Assembly (NCBI RefSeq): GCF_003584565.2
Contig: NZ_CP031010.1
Span: forward strand, 3,596,001-3,660,000
Direction of reading: 5' to 3'
Source: Alteromonas sp. RKMC-009
Lineage (GTDB): Bacteria > Pseudomonadota > Gammaproteobacteria > Enterobacterales > Alteromonadaceae
Length of the DNA stretch: 64,000 bases
A model generated the notes under the pieces. The model saw only the letters and a list, made by a program, of their open reading frames with translations. It searched no databases and was not told the origin of the DNA. The position numbers were made by a program, and so were the translations under genes. Of the stretch, positions 24,005 through 32,598 are shown one piece after another (positions within the stretch are counted from its first letter, which is position 1; every line of letters begins with the position of its first letter).

Positions 24005-24700
24005 ATGAAAATCGGTATTCTTGGCGCAATGGATCAGGAAATTGCACTGTTACAGGCATCTCTGACAGATTGTGAAACCCGTCAGTGGAAACATCTGACC
24101 TTTTACACCGGTACCCTGCATGGCGCAGAAGTCGTGCTGGTAAAATGCGGTATTGGTAAAGTTGCTTCAGCTCTGGCCACAACAGCACTTATCGAGCAGT
24201 ACACGCCTGATTATGTTGTTAATACCGGTTCAGCCGGCGGGTTCGATCCGGCGCTGAATATCGGTGATGTGGTCGTCGGCAGTGCAGTGAAATATCACGA
24301 TGTAGACATTACTCATTTTGGTTATGAACTCGGGCAATGTGCCGGTATGCCGCCACAATACGACTGCGATCCCCGGCTTGTTGAAGCTGCTACCGCCGCG
24401 GCACAGGACATCACCCATATCCAGAACACCACTGGCATGATTTGTACCGGCGATTCCTTTGTCGGTTCAGATGAAGCGGCACAGAAAATTAAAGACACCT
24501 TTCCGGCCATGAAGGCCTGTGAAATGGAAGGCGCAGCCATCGGACAAACCTGTTTTATGCTGGAAACACCGTTTCTGGTGATCCGTTCTTTATCTGATAT
24601 CGCCGGCAAGACATCATCAGTGTCCTTCGAGGCATATCTGGAAACCGCAGCGAAGCACTCTGCTGAACTAGTTATGGGAATGATTGCCCGTTTAGCCTGA
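24005..24700 (+). CDS. mtnN: 5'-methylthioadenosine/S-adenosylhomocysteine nucleosidase
   Basis: A 231-residue enzyme that cleaves the N-glycosidic bond of MTA, SAH and 5'-deoxyadenosine, recycling products of SAM-dependent reactions. It starts MKIGILGAMDQEI with the general acid Glu12. NTGSAGGFDP, ICTGDSF, CEMEGAAIGQ and the catalytic Asp in RSLSDIAG are all present. Length matches E. coli MtnN (232). The CbiB-like gene follows within 15 bases, in an arrangement also seen in related marine genera. Confidence 0.95.
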   Translation: MKIGILGAMDQEIALLQASLTDCETRQWKHLTFYTGTLHGAEVVLVKCGIGKVASALATTALIEQYTPDYVVNTGSAGGFDPALNIGDVVVGSAVKYHDVDITHFGYELGQCAGMPPQYDCDPRLVEAATAAAQDITHIQNTTGMICTGDSFVGSDEAAQKIKDTFPAMKACEMEGAAIGQTCFMLETPFLVIRSLSDIAGKTSSVSFEAYLETAAKHSAELVMGMIARLA

Positions 24701-24714
24701 GCATAGTGTTAAGC

Positions 24715-25668
24715 ATGGACGCCCTGCTCCACAGCCCTTTATTACAAAATCTCGCCCTGCTGTTGGTGGTTATCGCCATCGACAGCCTGTGGCGCTGGCC
24801 TCCCAAATACCACCCGTTAACCGTATTCCGCCTGCTGGCGGCCGGGATGGCGACAAAAGTAAAACCCAAATCCACTGACAGCCCTTCCCAACACCGGATA
24901 TCCGGCGCACTGGGTGCGATTGTGCTTATCGTGCCTTTCACTGTGCTTACCGGTTTGCTGGTTACCATGGCTGAATATCCGCTGTTTTTCGAAGCAGTCA
25001 TTTTACTTTGCGTCATGGACTTCGCTCAGGTGAGATGGCACTACAATGCTGTGGTCACCGCCCTTGGCAGAGAAAAGAAAGTCCTTGCCAGAGAAATGGT
25101 GTCCCACTTCGTCGCCCGCGACTGTGATCGTCTGTCGGATATCGGTATTGCTAAAGCAGCCATGGAAAGTTTACTGCTCAGGTTCTGCTACCAGTTTTGC
25201 GGTGTAGTTTTGTGGTTTCTGATTGCCGGTCCGGTGGCGGCACTGCTTTATCGTCTGCTGCTCTTATTCAGCTGGCAGTGGCACTGGCGAAAACCCGGCT
25301 TCTACTGGTTTGCCCTGCCCGTCCGCAGAGTCACCCGCCTGCTCTCGCTGGTCCCTGCATTTACCGGAGCAATTTTACTGGCACTGTCAACACATCCTGT
25401 TGCCGGCTTTAAAGCGCTCTCACAGGCAAAATCCAGAGACAGCACCTCGCTGCTACTAGCGTTATGTGGCGGGAGCTTAGGGATCCGGCTGGGTGGCCCG
25501 GCCATTTACTCAGGGAATATGATCCGGTACAGCCGGGTCGGCGGCCACCGCGAGGTACGCTTTTCAGACATGACACATTGTCGTCAGGCTGTTACCAGAG
25601 CGGTGTTACTGCTGCTGGGGATCACTGTTGTGATCTTTTCTGCCCTGCACGCACTATATGCTTTTTAA
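24715..25668 (+). CDS. CobD/CbiB-like membrane protein
   Basis: A polytopic membrane protein of 317 residues (320 from the alternative GTG at 24706). It has the CobD/CbiB outline: an N-terminal D-x-LWRWPPKYHPL near residue 20 comparable to DPxxxxHP, a long central hydrophobic region, and GGSLGIRLGGPAIYSG near residue 260, matching the CbiB ALGIRLGGPxYY motif. In CbiB this family makes adenosylcobinamide from adenosylcobyric acid. The SPNSGWP-like motif usually found just before the LGGP element is replaced by DSTSLLLALCGG, and no other cobalamin genes are nearby, so the actual substrate is uncertain. Probably co-transcribed with mtnN. Confidence 0.7.
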   Translation: MDALLHSPLLQNLALLLVVIAIDSLWRWPPKYHPLTVFRLLAAGMATKVKPKSTDSPSQHRISGALGAIVLIVPFTVLTGLLVTMAEYPLFFEAVILLCVMDFAQVRWHYNAVVTALGREKKVLAREMVSHFVARDCDRLSDIGIAKAAMESLLLRFCYQFCGVVLWFLIAGPVAALLYRLLLLFSWQWHWRKPGFYWFALPVRRVTRLLSLVPAFTGAILLALSTHPVAGFKALSQAKSRDSTSLLLALCGGSLGIRLGGPAIYSGNMIRYSRVGGHREVRFSDMTHCRQAVTRAVLLLLGITVVIFSALHALYAF

Positions 25669-25784
25669 TACTGTGCAAACTGCCCGGGGTGTAAAAGGGT
25701 TCTGCACGCCTTGTTCAGATAGTGTACACTGCACCGGAAACACAGGTTAAAACAGATATACGGAACATAGTGACGGATAACCTC

Positions 25785-26195
25785 ATGCGCAAAATCATTG
25801 TTGTTTCTGCTCTTATTATCGTTGCCGTTGTTGCAACAACCTTTTACTGGCCAAAAGAAGCCGAAGCCGACGGATTCCGCTCAGTTCAGGCAACGCCTTT
25901 CATGCTGGAAAAAGTGAAAGCCGACGAGTGGTTACTCATCGACGTGCGTACTCCGCAGGAATACGCTGACGGCCATATTCCCGGCGCCATCAACATGCCT
26001 CACGAAGCCATCGGCGACTATGTGGAACAGCTGAATGATGCCAAAGACAAACCTATCATTATTTACTGCCGCTCCGGGCGTCGGGCGCAAATAGCAATGC
26101 AGATGCTGGAACAGAAGCAGTTCACCGGTATCAGTCACCTTGAAGGCGATATGCTGGGCTGGACAGAAGCCGGTTTGCCCGTAGAGAGAATGTGA
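25785..26195 (+). CDS. membrane-anchored or periplasmic rhodanese-like protein
   Basis: A single-domain rhodanese of 136 residues from the ATG at 25785. The N-terminal helix (MRKIIVVSALIIVAVVATTFYW) is an uncleaved anchor or signal peptide, placing the domain outside the cytoplasm. The domain has the LIDVRTPQEYADGHIPGAIN motif and the active-site loop YCRSGRRA with Cys95, giving a 6-residue loop as in sulfurtransferases. An in-frame GTG at 25770 and the frame start at 25722 would put polar residues ahead of the helix, so they are less likely. Sulfur donor and acceptor are unknown. Confidence 0.85.
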   Translation: MRKIIVVSALIIVAVVATTFYWPKEAEADGFRSVQATPFMLEKVKADEWLLIDVRTPQEYADGHIPGAINMPHEAIGDYVEQLNDAKDKPIIIYCRSGRRAQIAMQMLEQKQFTGISHLEGDMLGWTEAGLPVERM

Positions 26196-26267
26196 TTGCT
26201 TGCCTGTATGGCAGAAACCGGATTAAGCTGGTAGTATTCCGCGCTTTCATTTTAAGCAGATACGTTA

Positions 26268-26657
26268 ATGCAGATAGATATTGCTACGCCGGCCATGTTG
26301 TTTCCGGCGATTTCACTGTTGCTCCTGGCTTACACGAACCGCTTTCTGACACTGGCAACGATAATCCGTAACTTTGCCCGTGAAAACCGCGACGAAAACA
26401 CACAGGCGCAAATCCGTAACCTGCGCCAGCGCATTTTATTCATAAAACGCATGCAGATAGCCGGCGTTGTCAGCTTTTTCCTGTGTGTCTTATCCATGCT
26501 TGCCATTTACCTGACATATCAGCTGGCCGGAAACTGGATTTTCGCCTCCAGTCTGGTGTGTCTGATGTATTCATTGTGGATGTCTGTGCGGGAAATCCTG
26601 ATCTCTGTTGAAGCACTGGATTTCCATCTGGATGGCATAAAAGATAATAAAAAATGA
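26268..26657 (+). CDS. DUF2721-family membrane protein
   Basis: A 129-residue protein with three hydrophobic segments (about 8-30, 63-84 and 88-108) and a charged cytoplasmic stretch between the first and second (RNFARENRDENTQAQIRNLRQR). The pattern is that of DUF2721, short inner-membrane proteins of unknown function. The stop codon overlaps the ATG of the next gene (ATGA), so translation of the two is probably coupled. Confidence 0.75.
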   Translation: MQIDIATPAMLFPAISLLLLAYTNRFLTLATIIRNFARENRDENTQAQIRNLRQRILFIKRMQIAGVVSFFLCVLSMLAIYLTYQLAGNWIFASSLVCLMYSLWMSVREILISVEALDFHLDGIKDNKK

Positions 26658-27241
26658 AAAACAATAAGCCATCAGCCAGCGATATTACTTACGTTCCCCT
26701 TGCGCCGGAGCACTTTGAAGGCGTGTTGTTATTAGGCAACCGTATTCAGGGTGACGGTTATCTGTCTCATTTCTCTCTGGAAGAAATGTATCATAAGGGC
26801 TGGCACGACAATATTAATGCCAGCTACGTTGCTCTGTATAACGGTGAGATCGCCGGATTCAGACTGACCTTTGCTCACTCCCAATGGCAGCCTGACGAAT
26901 GGTGTTCTGTGGCAGAGTGGCCGGTGGATCCGTCACGTGTGTGTTATTTCAAATGTAATACAGTAGACGATCGCCTGCAGGGATGTGGCATTGGCAGCCG
27001 CTTGCTGGAAATCGCCACACAAAAAGCGAAGGAACAGGGTGCCCTGGCGGGCCTGGCGCATATCTGGCTGGGTAGTCCGGGTAACAGTGCCTTTCGTTAC
27101 TTCAGTAAAAACGGTGGTAAACTGATTGCCAGACACTCCGGTAAATGGCGTTATGCTTCCATTCATGAAGGCTATGATTGCCCTGTTTGTCCCGGTTATT
27201 GTGAGTGCGAAGGGGCAGAAATGATGATTGTATTTCCGTAA
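26654..27241 (+). CDS. GNAT-family N-acetyltransferase
   Basis: A 195-residue acetyl-CoA-dependent acyltransferase. The central acetyl-CoA-binding motif appears as VDDRLQGCGIGSRLLEIATQKAKEQGA (Q/R-x-x-G-x-G/A variant GCGIGS). The preceding strand is CYFKCNTV, and the C-terminal part has GNSAFRYFSKNGGKLIARH. An unusual Cys-rich tail, CPVCPGYCEC, follows and could bind a metal. Start overlaps the DUF2721 gene. The substrate cannot be predicted. Confidence 0.8.
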   Translation: MKNNKPSASDITYVPLAPEHFEGVLLLGNRIQGDGYLSHFSLEEMYHKGWHDNINASYVALYNGEIAGFRLTFAHSQWQPDEWCSVAEWPVDPSRVCYFKCNTVDDRLQGCGIGSRLLEIATQKAKEQGALAGLAHIWLGSPGNSAFRYFSKNGGKLIARHSGKWRYASIHEGYDCPVCPGYCECEGAEMMIVFP

Positions 27242-27285
27242 AGAGCCATTGCCCGCTACGTTAAATACACATTAACAGCCAATAA

Positions 27286-27312
27286 AAAACCCGCAATCAT
27301 GCGGGTTTTCTT
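27286..27312. terminator. bidirectional terminator between GNAT gene and tyrS
   Basis: AAAACCCGCA (27286-27295) pairs with TGCGGGTTTT (27300-27309) around a 4-base loop. The A-run on one side and T-run on the other allow use from both strands, serving the convergent GNAT and tyrS genes. Confidence 0.9.
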
Positions 27313-27336
27313 ATTTCTGCGGCGGATACCGGAAAA

Positions 27337-28539
27337 TTATGCTGTCAGTGTAACTCTGGCAAACTTACGTTTACCCACCTGATACACGGCCTCACCGGCT
27401 TCTGTGATCACCAGACGGGTATCTTCGACTTTTTCACCGTCAATCTTCACAGCGCCCTGCTTAATCATACGCATGGCATCAGAGGTAGAACCCACCAGCC
27501 CCGCTTCTTTCAGCAGGTTACCGATGGCAATACCGTCAGCTTCCATGGCAACAGACACTTCCGGCATGTCATCAGGGATGGCGTTTTTCTGGAAACGCTG
27601 AATAAAGTCCTGATGCGCGCCTTCTGCTGCAGCTTCGTCGTGGAAACGGGCGATGATCTCTTTTGCCAGTTCGATTTTGATATCACGGGGGTTCGCACCG
27701 GCTTCAACCTTCGCTTTCAGTTCTGCCACTTCTTCAAGAGGACGGAAGCTCAGCAGGTCGTAGTAACGCCACATCAGATCATCAGAAATCGACATAACTT
27801 TACCAAACATATCGTTCGGCGCATCAGTAATACCGATGTAGTTATTCAGCGATTTAGACATTTTCTGCACGCCGTCTAAACCTTCCAGCAGTGGTACCAT
27901 CACTACCGCCTGCTGGCTCAGACCGTTCTCTTTTTGCAGCTCACGGCCCATTAACAGATTAAAGCGCTGATCAGTACCGCCCAGCTCAACATCTGATTTC
28001 AGTGCAACAGAATCATAACCCTGAACCAGCGGGTACAGGAATTCGTGAATAGCGATTGGCTGACCACCGTTGTAACGCTTTTTGAAGTCATCACGCTCAA
28101 GCATACGGGCTACCGTCTGGCTGGCCGCCAGTTTGATCATACCAGCCGCACCCAGTGCATCCATCCACTCAGAGTTAAAACGAATCTGCGTTTTCTCTTT
28201 ATCGAGGATTTTGAATACCTGTTCCTGATACGTTTTAGCGTTTTCCAATACCTGTTCTTTGCTTAAAGGCTTGCGTGTCACATTTTTACCGGTAGGATCA
28301 CCGATAAGACCGGTGAAATCACCGATCAGGAACACAACGTTATGGCCTAACTGCTGAAAGGTGCGAAGTTTATTAATCAGGACGGTGTGACCCAAATGTA
28401 AGTCTGGTGCCGTAGGATCGAAACCAGCCTTGATGGTCAGCGTCTTGCCTGACTTGAGTTTTTCAATTAACTCTTCTTCAGGCAGGATCTCATCCGTACC
28501 CCGTTTAATTTCAGCTAAAGCGGTTTGCCAATCGGTCAT
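27337..28539 (-). CDS. tyrS: tyrosyl-tRNA synthetase
   Basis: Charges tRNA-Tyr. The ATG at 28539 gives a 400-residue protein beginning [20 protein letters not shown]. The open frame extends to 28770, but the extra residues do not look like TyrS. Class I signatures are HLGHT (HIGH motif, near residue 50) and KMSKS (near residue 230), and GGTDQRFN lies in the Tyr/ATP site. The C-terminal S4 RNA-binding domain (about 338-400) starts near [24 protein letters not shown]. Divergent from the M23 peptidase gene; the 181-base gap holds both promoters. Confidence 0.96.
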   Translation of the reverse strand: MTDWQTALAEIKRGTDEILPEEELIEKLKSGKTLTIKAGFDPTAPDLHLGHTVLINKLRTFQQLGHNVVFLIGDFTGLIGDPTGKNVTRKPLSKEQVLENAKTYQEQVFKILDKEKTQIRFNSEWMDALGAAGMIKLAASQTVARMLERDDFKKRYNGGQPIAIHEFLYPLVQGYDSVALKSDVELGGTDQRFNLLMGRELQKENGLSQQAVVMVPLLEGLDGVQKMSKSLNNYIGITDAPNDMFGKVMSISDDLMWRYYDLLSFRPLEEVAELKAKVEAGANPRDIKIELAKEIIARFHDEAAAEGAHQDFIQRFQKNAIPDDMPEVSVAMEADGIAIGNLLKEAGLVGSTSDAMRMIKQGAVKIDGEKVEDTRLVITEAGEAVYQVGKRKFARVTLTA

Positions 28540-28720
28540 GCTCGTTCCACACTTATTACATTTACTGGGAAAATTTAATCGGGGCATTTTACGCATCCCA
28601 GTGAACCTTTGAAAGACTTGACCGTCAAAAATCGGCTTCCTGTGCGATCTAATCATGAAATTACAGGTGCTTTGGTGGAAAGTCGTGCTGTAACACGATA
28701 TTCTCAGGCTGGGCAGTAAT

Positions 28721-30034
28721 ATGAGATTGAAATTTACCGTGGTTCTGAAAACATTCAAAAATCTTCCCAAACCACACCGGACCGGATTGGTGATCGCCAG
28801 TTTTTTACTGGGTGGTCTTATTCTTCTTCCTTCTGAACCGGTCGAAGCAAGTCGTCATCAGGAATCCCTGATTTTAGACGCAGGTGTGCGTTACCCTGTT
28901 GCGCTTTCAGTCATTGAAACGCCGGAAATCTATGTCGAAGAAGACGAGGGTAGCTGGGAAACATTCAAAGTGGGTCGTGGCGACACACTGGCTAAAATAT
29001 TCAAGCGTGCAGGTTTTTCTGCCCGCGATACTTATGACGTGACTCAGGCAGGCGAACTGGCAAAAACCCTGGTCACCCTGATTCCGGGTGACGAATTGCA
29101 GTTGCGCGCCGGTGAAGATGGCAGTTTTGACGGACTGCGTTACGCCATTTCTTATAAAGAAGCGTTGCTTATCAAGCGCAATGCTGAAGACGATGGCCTC
29201 ACCGCCCAGCTGGAAGCGAAAGAAATCGAAACCCGCTACAGCTTTGCACAGGGTGAAATCGACTCCAGCTTCTGGAATGCCGGTGTTGATGCCGGTCTCA
29301 CCGACAATCAGATCATGCACCTTGCGGGTATTTTCGGCTGGGATATCGACTTCGCTATGGGTATCCGTCAGGGCGATTTGTTCAATATCGTGTATGAAGA
29401 AAACTATATCGACGGTGAATTCGTGGGTTATGGCGATATTGTTGCCGCTGAATTTGTGAATCAGGGTGAGCGCTTTGTTGCTATCCAGCACGATGACGGC
29501 AATTACTACACGCCGGAAGGCCGCAGCATGCGTAAGAGCTTTTTACGTGCGCCGATTAACTTCAAATACGTGAGTTCCAATTTTACTAAAGCCCGTTTCC
29601 ACCCGGTGCAGAAACGCTGGAAGTCTCACAACGGTACAGACTATGTGGCAGCCGTCGGTACGCCAATCATGGCCGCCGGTGACGGCAAGGTTATTGAAGC
29701 GTCGTATAACCGCTTTAACGGTAACTACGTGTTCATTCAGCATGGTGAGAAATACGTCACCAAGTACCTGCACCTTAAAAAGCGTGGTGTGAAGCGTGGT
29801 GACACGGTGAAACAGGGCCAGACAGTAGGCTATCTTGGTTCAACAGGTATGGTAACCGGCGCTCACCTTCACTATGAATTCCTGGTAGACGGTGTACACC
29901 GTAACCCCAGAACCGTAGAGTTGCCGAAAGCGCGCCCTATCGACTCATCAGAAAAAGACGCCTTTATGAAAATTGCTGAGGTACGCTTAGGTCAGTTGGA
30001 CAACACCAAGCGTCTGATGCTGGCGATGAAATAA
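28721..30034 (+). CDS. M23 (LytM) peptidoglycan endopeptidase, MepM-like
   Basis: A cell-wall hydrolase that cleaves peptide cross-links so that new murein can be inserted. The 437-residue protein has an N-terminal anchor helix (about 22-37), an OapA/LysM-like domain (about 80-130; [18 protein letters not shown]), a linker beta domain, and the C-terminal M23 domain (about 300-410). The zinc site is HNGTDY (His and Asp) and HLHYEF, and the catalytic YLHL is also present. Divergence from tyrS is the common arrangement in gammaproteobacteria. MepM (YebA) is the closest well-known homologue by architecture. Confidence 0.92.
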   Translation: MRLKFTVVLKTFKNLPKPHRTGLVIASFLLGGLILLPSEPVEASRHQESLILDAGVRYPVALSVIETPEIYVEEDEGSWETFKVGRGDTLAKIFKRAGFSARDTYDVTQAGELAKTLVTLIPGDELQLRAGEDGSFDGLRYAISYKEALLIKRNAEDDGLTAQLEAKEIETRYSFAQGEIDSSFWNAGVDAGLTDNQIMHLAGIFGWDIDFAMGIRQGDLFNIVYEENYIDGEFVGYGDIVAAEFVNQGERFVAIQHDDGNYYTPEGRSMRKSFLRAPINFKYVSSNFTKARFHPVQKRWKSHNGTDYVAAVGTPIMAAGDGKVIEASYNRFNGNYVFIQHGEKYVTKYLHLKKRGVKRGDTVKQGQTVGYLGSTGMVTGAHLHYEFLVDGVHRNPRTVELPKARPIDSSEKDAFMKIAEVRLGQLDNTKRLMLAMK

Positions 30035-30062
30035 GCCTGTCGCGCAGACAATGAACATACTG

Positions 30063-30090
30063 AAAATGCCCGCTATGCGGGCATTTTTGT
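30063..30090 (+). terminator. terminator after the M23 peptidase gene
   Basis: AAAATGCCCGC (30063-30073) pairs with GCGGGCATTTT (30077-30087) around a 3-base loop, with the T-run continuing to 30088. Confidence 0.9.
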
Positions 30091-30129
30091 TCCCGCACAA
30101 TGACATATAAACAACAACCGGTATGCCCT

Positions 30130-31068
30130 ATGAACACCCATAAGCTGGCAGTGCTCAGCAATGAAGCGCAGGAATATGCGCCGTTGATCCCCGCATTACT
30201 TCCTGACAACGTGGTACTTGATTGCATTACAACGGAGCCCGGGGATGTGGACAAAGACAGTGTCACCATTCTGCTGGCGGATCCGGACCTCGCTGCCATG
30301 GTGATCCCTCAAATGCCGGCACTGAAATGGTGTCAGTCGGTTTGGGCCGGCAACAGGCCCTTACTGGCGCTGGACAGACAAGACTATCTGCTGACAGCAG
30401 CAAAGGGGATTTTCGGGGTACAGATGAGGGAATATGTGTTTACCTGGCTGTTGCACTATTCCCGCTCTGTTGATGATTATGCACAAGCACAACGCAATGC
30501 TGTCTGGTCACCTCCCCGCTATGCCCGTTTGCAGGGTAAAACGCTCGGGATCACCGGCGCGGGTTCCATTGCGGATGCATTATTGCCGGTGGCAGAAGTA
30601 TTCGGGTTGAATGTCATCGGGTTAAGCCGCAGTGGTAAACCAAAAGCAGGTTACACGGCGATGTACACGCAGGCGTCAGTGCATGAGTTTGCCGGCCGGT
30701 GCGATTTTGTACTGAATCTGATGCCGGATACGCCGGACACAAGAGGTTTACTGAATGCTGATTTCGTTTCTGCATTGCCCGGTGAATGTGTACTGATTAA
30801 TGCCGGGCGGGGCTCTGCCATCGTAGAAGAGGATGTGCTCTCTGCACTGGATAACGGGCAACTGAAAGCCGCAGTACTGGATGTCTTTAATGAAGAACCA
30901 TTGCCAGCCTCACACCCATTCTGGCAACACCCTAAAATCAAAATAACGCAGCACACCGCGGCGGAATCCCGCCCTGCCGATGTAGCTGCGCTATTTGCAG
31001 ATAACTTACAGCGTTATTTATCCCGTCAGCCCCTGATGCATCAGTTCGATTTTACACGGGGCTATTAG
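30130..31068 (+). CDS. D-2-hydroxyacid dehydrogenase
   Basis: An NAD(P)-dependent oxidoreductase of the D-isomer 2-hydroxyacid family (312 residues from the ATG at 30130; an ATG at 30100 would add 10 residues, and neither has a strong ribosome-binding site). The Rossmann motif is ITGAGSIADALL near residue 140. Catalytic Arg is in NAGRGSAIVEED, Glu in FNEEPLP and His in QHTAAES. Fold and length resemble the GhrA/glyoxylate-hydroxypyruvate reductase group, but substrate is not set by the sequence alone. The preceding terminator suggests its own promoter. Confidence 0.85.
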   Translation: MNTHKLAVLSNEAQEYAPLIPALLPDNVVLDCITTEPGDVDKDSVTILLADPDLAAMVIPQMPALKWCQSVWAGNRPLLALDRQDYLLTAAKGIFGVQMREYVFTWLLHYSRSVDDYAQAQRNAVWSPPRYARLQGKTLGITGAGSIADALLPVAEVFGLNVIGLSRSGKPKAGYTAMYTQASVHEFAGRCDFVLNLMPDTPDTRGLLNADFVSALPGECVLINAGRGSAIVEEDVLSALDNGQLKAAVLDVFNEEPLPASHPFWQHPKIKITQHTAAESRPADVAALFADNLQRYLSRQPLMHQFDFTRGY

Positions 31069-31071
31069 TGC

Positions 31072-31647
31072 TTAACCGCGGGGGTCAGTAGCGGTGACCT
31101 CTATCCGGTCAATGTGCTGTTCGCGGAAGGCTTTCAGCGCATCAAAACCGGTAAGGGGATGCAGTTCACGGAACTCAACCCAGTCAATAAGTGTAAACAG
31201 CGCCACCGACGGATAACCCCAGCCATCAAACTCGCCGGCACTGACCATTTCATTCAGCAAGCCAAGCGTAGAAGCAATACGTTCTTTCTGCAGGCGGACA
31301 AACAACTGATCGTTGGTAGCCTCAATGCCTGAACGCTTAAGCATGAAAAGCTGAACAAACGAGTCGTTAGCACCGTCAATCATCGTCAACTGGTTTTCCT
31401 GGTCCCAGCTCAGAGGTGGCAGATCCAGCTTTGCCAGCAAATAACTGTGGATCACACGGGAGTCGAAGACTAACTGTCCATCATCTTCAAGACACGGCAC
31501 TTTCAGGATAGGGTTTTTAGATGCAAGTATGTCCCGGCCCTCACCCTCAAAGATGTTCAGATTAATAAATTCGTGCTCTGTAGCAGACAGCACGATGCGG
31601 ATGCGGCGAACATAAGGCGATGTAACGGAGCCGTACAGTTTCATCAT
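31072..31647 (-). CDS. glutathione S-transferase family protein
   Basis: A 191-residue protein with an N-terminal thioredoxin-like GST domain (MKLYGSVTSPYVRRIRIVL; Ser/Pro at the position of the GSH-activating residue; NPILKVPCLEDDG with the cis-Pro; FDSRVIHSYL binding the gamma-Glu) and an all-helical C-terminal domain. The start at 31647 is chosen because GAGGAA lies 5 bases upstream; a second ATG follows immediately. Convergent with the dehydrogenase gene, with three bases between stop codons. Substrate unknown. Confidence 0.85.
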   Translation of the reverse strand: MMKLYGSVTSPYVRRIRIVLSATEHEFINLNIFEGEGRDILASKNPILKVPCLEDDGQLVFDSRVIHSYLLAKLDLPPLSWDQENQLTMIDGANDSFVQLFMLKRSGIEATNDQLFVRLQKERIASTLGLLNEMVSAGEFDGWGYPSVALFTLIDWVEFRELHPLTGFDALKAFREQHIDRIEVTATDPRG

Positions 31648-31774
31648 AAAATTCCTCAGCAACATTGAGAACAAAGTAATGACGACACAGTAACGGGTAT
31701 AACCGGAAAATGGTACAGGGTGCACAGATTAAATCAGACCGGTGCACCTGAGAGAATGATGAGTTACAGGATGC

Positions 31775-32119
31775 TCAGATACTGAAGCTTGAACCACACC
31801 CGCAGGTGGTTGTGGCGTTGGGGTTATCCACCAGGAAGCGGGAACCTTCCAGACCGTCTACATAATCAACGGTACCGCCCACCAGATATTGCAGGCTCAT
31901 AGGATCGACCACCAGCGTAACGCTGTCTTTTTCGATGGTCATGTCACCTTCATTTACCTTCTCGTCGAAAGTGAAGCCATACTGAAAGCCCGAGCAGCCA
32001 CCGCCAGTGACATACACACGCAACTTCAGATTCGGATTTTCTTCCTCTGTGACCAGCTCTTTCACTTTCTTCGCAGCAGAATCAGAAAAATCGATTGGCA
32101 GCGCCATTTCTACAGACAT
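31775..32119 (-). CDS. erpA: iron-sulfur cluster insertion protein ErpA
   Basis: An A-type Fe-S carrier of 114 residues that delivers clusters to apo-enzymes, including those of isoprenoid synthesis. Three conserved cysteines are present: one in [12 protein letters not shown] and two in the C-terminal [10 protein letters not shown]. The ATG at 32119 is preceded by GCGAGGTAACT and gives the usual length; the open frame to 32200 is an artefact of extension. The start [22 protein letters not shown] matches ErpA rather than IscA or SufA. Monocistronic. Confidence 0.93.
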   Translation of the reverse strand: MSVEMALPIDFSDSAAKKVKELVTEEENPNLKLRVYVTGGGCSGFQYGFTFDEKVNEGDMTIEKDSVTLVVDPMSLQYLVGGTVDYVDGLEGSRFLVDNPNATTTCGCGSSFSI

Positions 32120-32330
32120 AGTTACCTCGCAAAATACCACGGGCTTTCGCCCTGAAAACATCCCTGAACGTCTCACAAACCTGAACAGGCGGAACCACAC
32201 ATCAGCTCAATAGCAGAGCCGGTGAACGGGATGTGGCTAATTATCTAATACCTGACCAAATCAATCAAGTAATCCGCACAATCCTGTGCTCCGGGACTCT
32301 GACCGGAAACTGATAAAAACAACATTCGTT

Positions 32331-32366
32331 TGCACCACACGAAGACGAGCGCACCAAAACAATGCA
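32331..32366. promoter_or_regulatory. candidate NtrC half-sites upstream of narK
   Basis: TGCACCA at 32331-32337 is an exact NtrC half-site. The 17-mer at 32350-32366 (CGCACCA, AAA, CAATGCA) matches the NtrC dyad (TGCACCA-N3-TGGTGCA) well in its left half and partly in its right. Both lie about 75-115 bases upstream of the -24/-12 element, typical for sigma-54 enhancers. A similar CGCACCAAAACA stretch occurs upstream of glnA at 45062. Confidence 0.45.
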
Positions 32367-32428
32367 ACCAGCACGGGCAACGTGTCCGGCTGAATCTCTA
32401 ACTCATTGAAATTATGTATTAAAAAAAC

Positions 32429-32444
32429 AGGCATAGTTTTCGCT
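32429..32444 (+). promoter_or_regulatory. sigma-54-like -24/-12 promoter for narK
   Basis: AGGCATAGTTTTCGCT has GG and GC dinucleotides separated by exactly 10 bases, and GGCA plus TCGCT close to the TGGCACG-N4-TTGCW consensus. The transcription start would be near 32455, giving a leader of about 144 bases. The -12 TTGC is TCGC here, and the first T is A. Confidence 0.45.
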
Positions 32445-32538
32445 AAGTCTATGTCGGGTTAACATCCCATGCTTTCCAGCATAATGAGTTTTTACCACAG
32501 AGCCGGCCGAAGACCGGATGTGACACAATCTGTTATCA

Positions 32539-32550
32539 GGCAATGATGCC
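32539..32550 (+). promoter_or_regulatory. possible ANTAR-type hexaloop hairpin in narK leader
   Basis: GGC (32539-32541) and GCC (32548-32550) flank the hexaloop AATGAT, which has A at position 1 and G at position 4, the signature of RNA loops bound by NasR/NasT-type ANTAR antiterminators. Its right arm is shared with the left arm of the terminator, so the two structures are mutually exclusive. The stem is short (3 bp plus interrupted pairs). A partner hairpin at 32503-32517 has a 7-base loop, so the two-hairpin motif is not fully met. Confidence 0.35.
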
Positions 32551-32581
32551 CGGCGTTGAACTATCAGCGCCGGGCTTTTTT
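32548..32581 (+). terminator. intrinsic terminator inside the narK leader (attenuator)
   Basis: GCCCGGCG (32548-32555) pairs with CGCCGGGC (32568-32575) around a 12-base loop, followed by six T. It lies between the sigma-54-like promoter and the narK ATG (18 bases after the T-run). No other gene on this strand ends nearby, since erpA is on the opposite strand. This position implies attenuation of the downstream operon rather than an ordinary operon end. Confidence 0.75.
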
Positions 32582-32598
32582 ATTTAAGGGCACAATCA

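Noticed and set aside
28540..28770. Upstream extension of tyrS
   Set aside because: Extra residues do not resemble TyrS and overlap the divergent M23 gene's start region.
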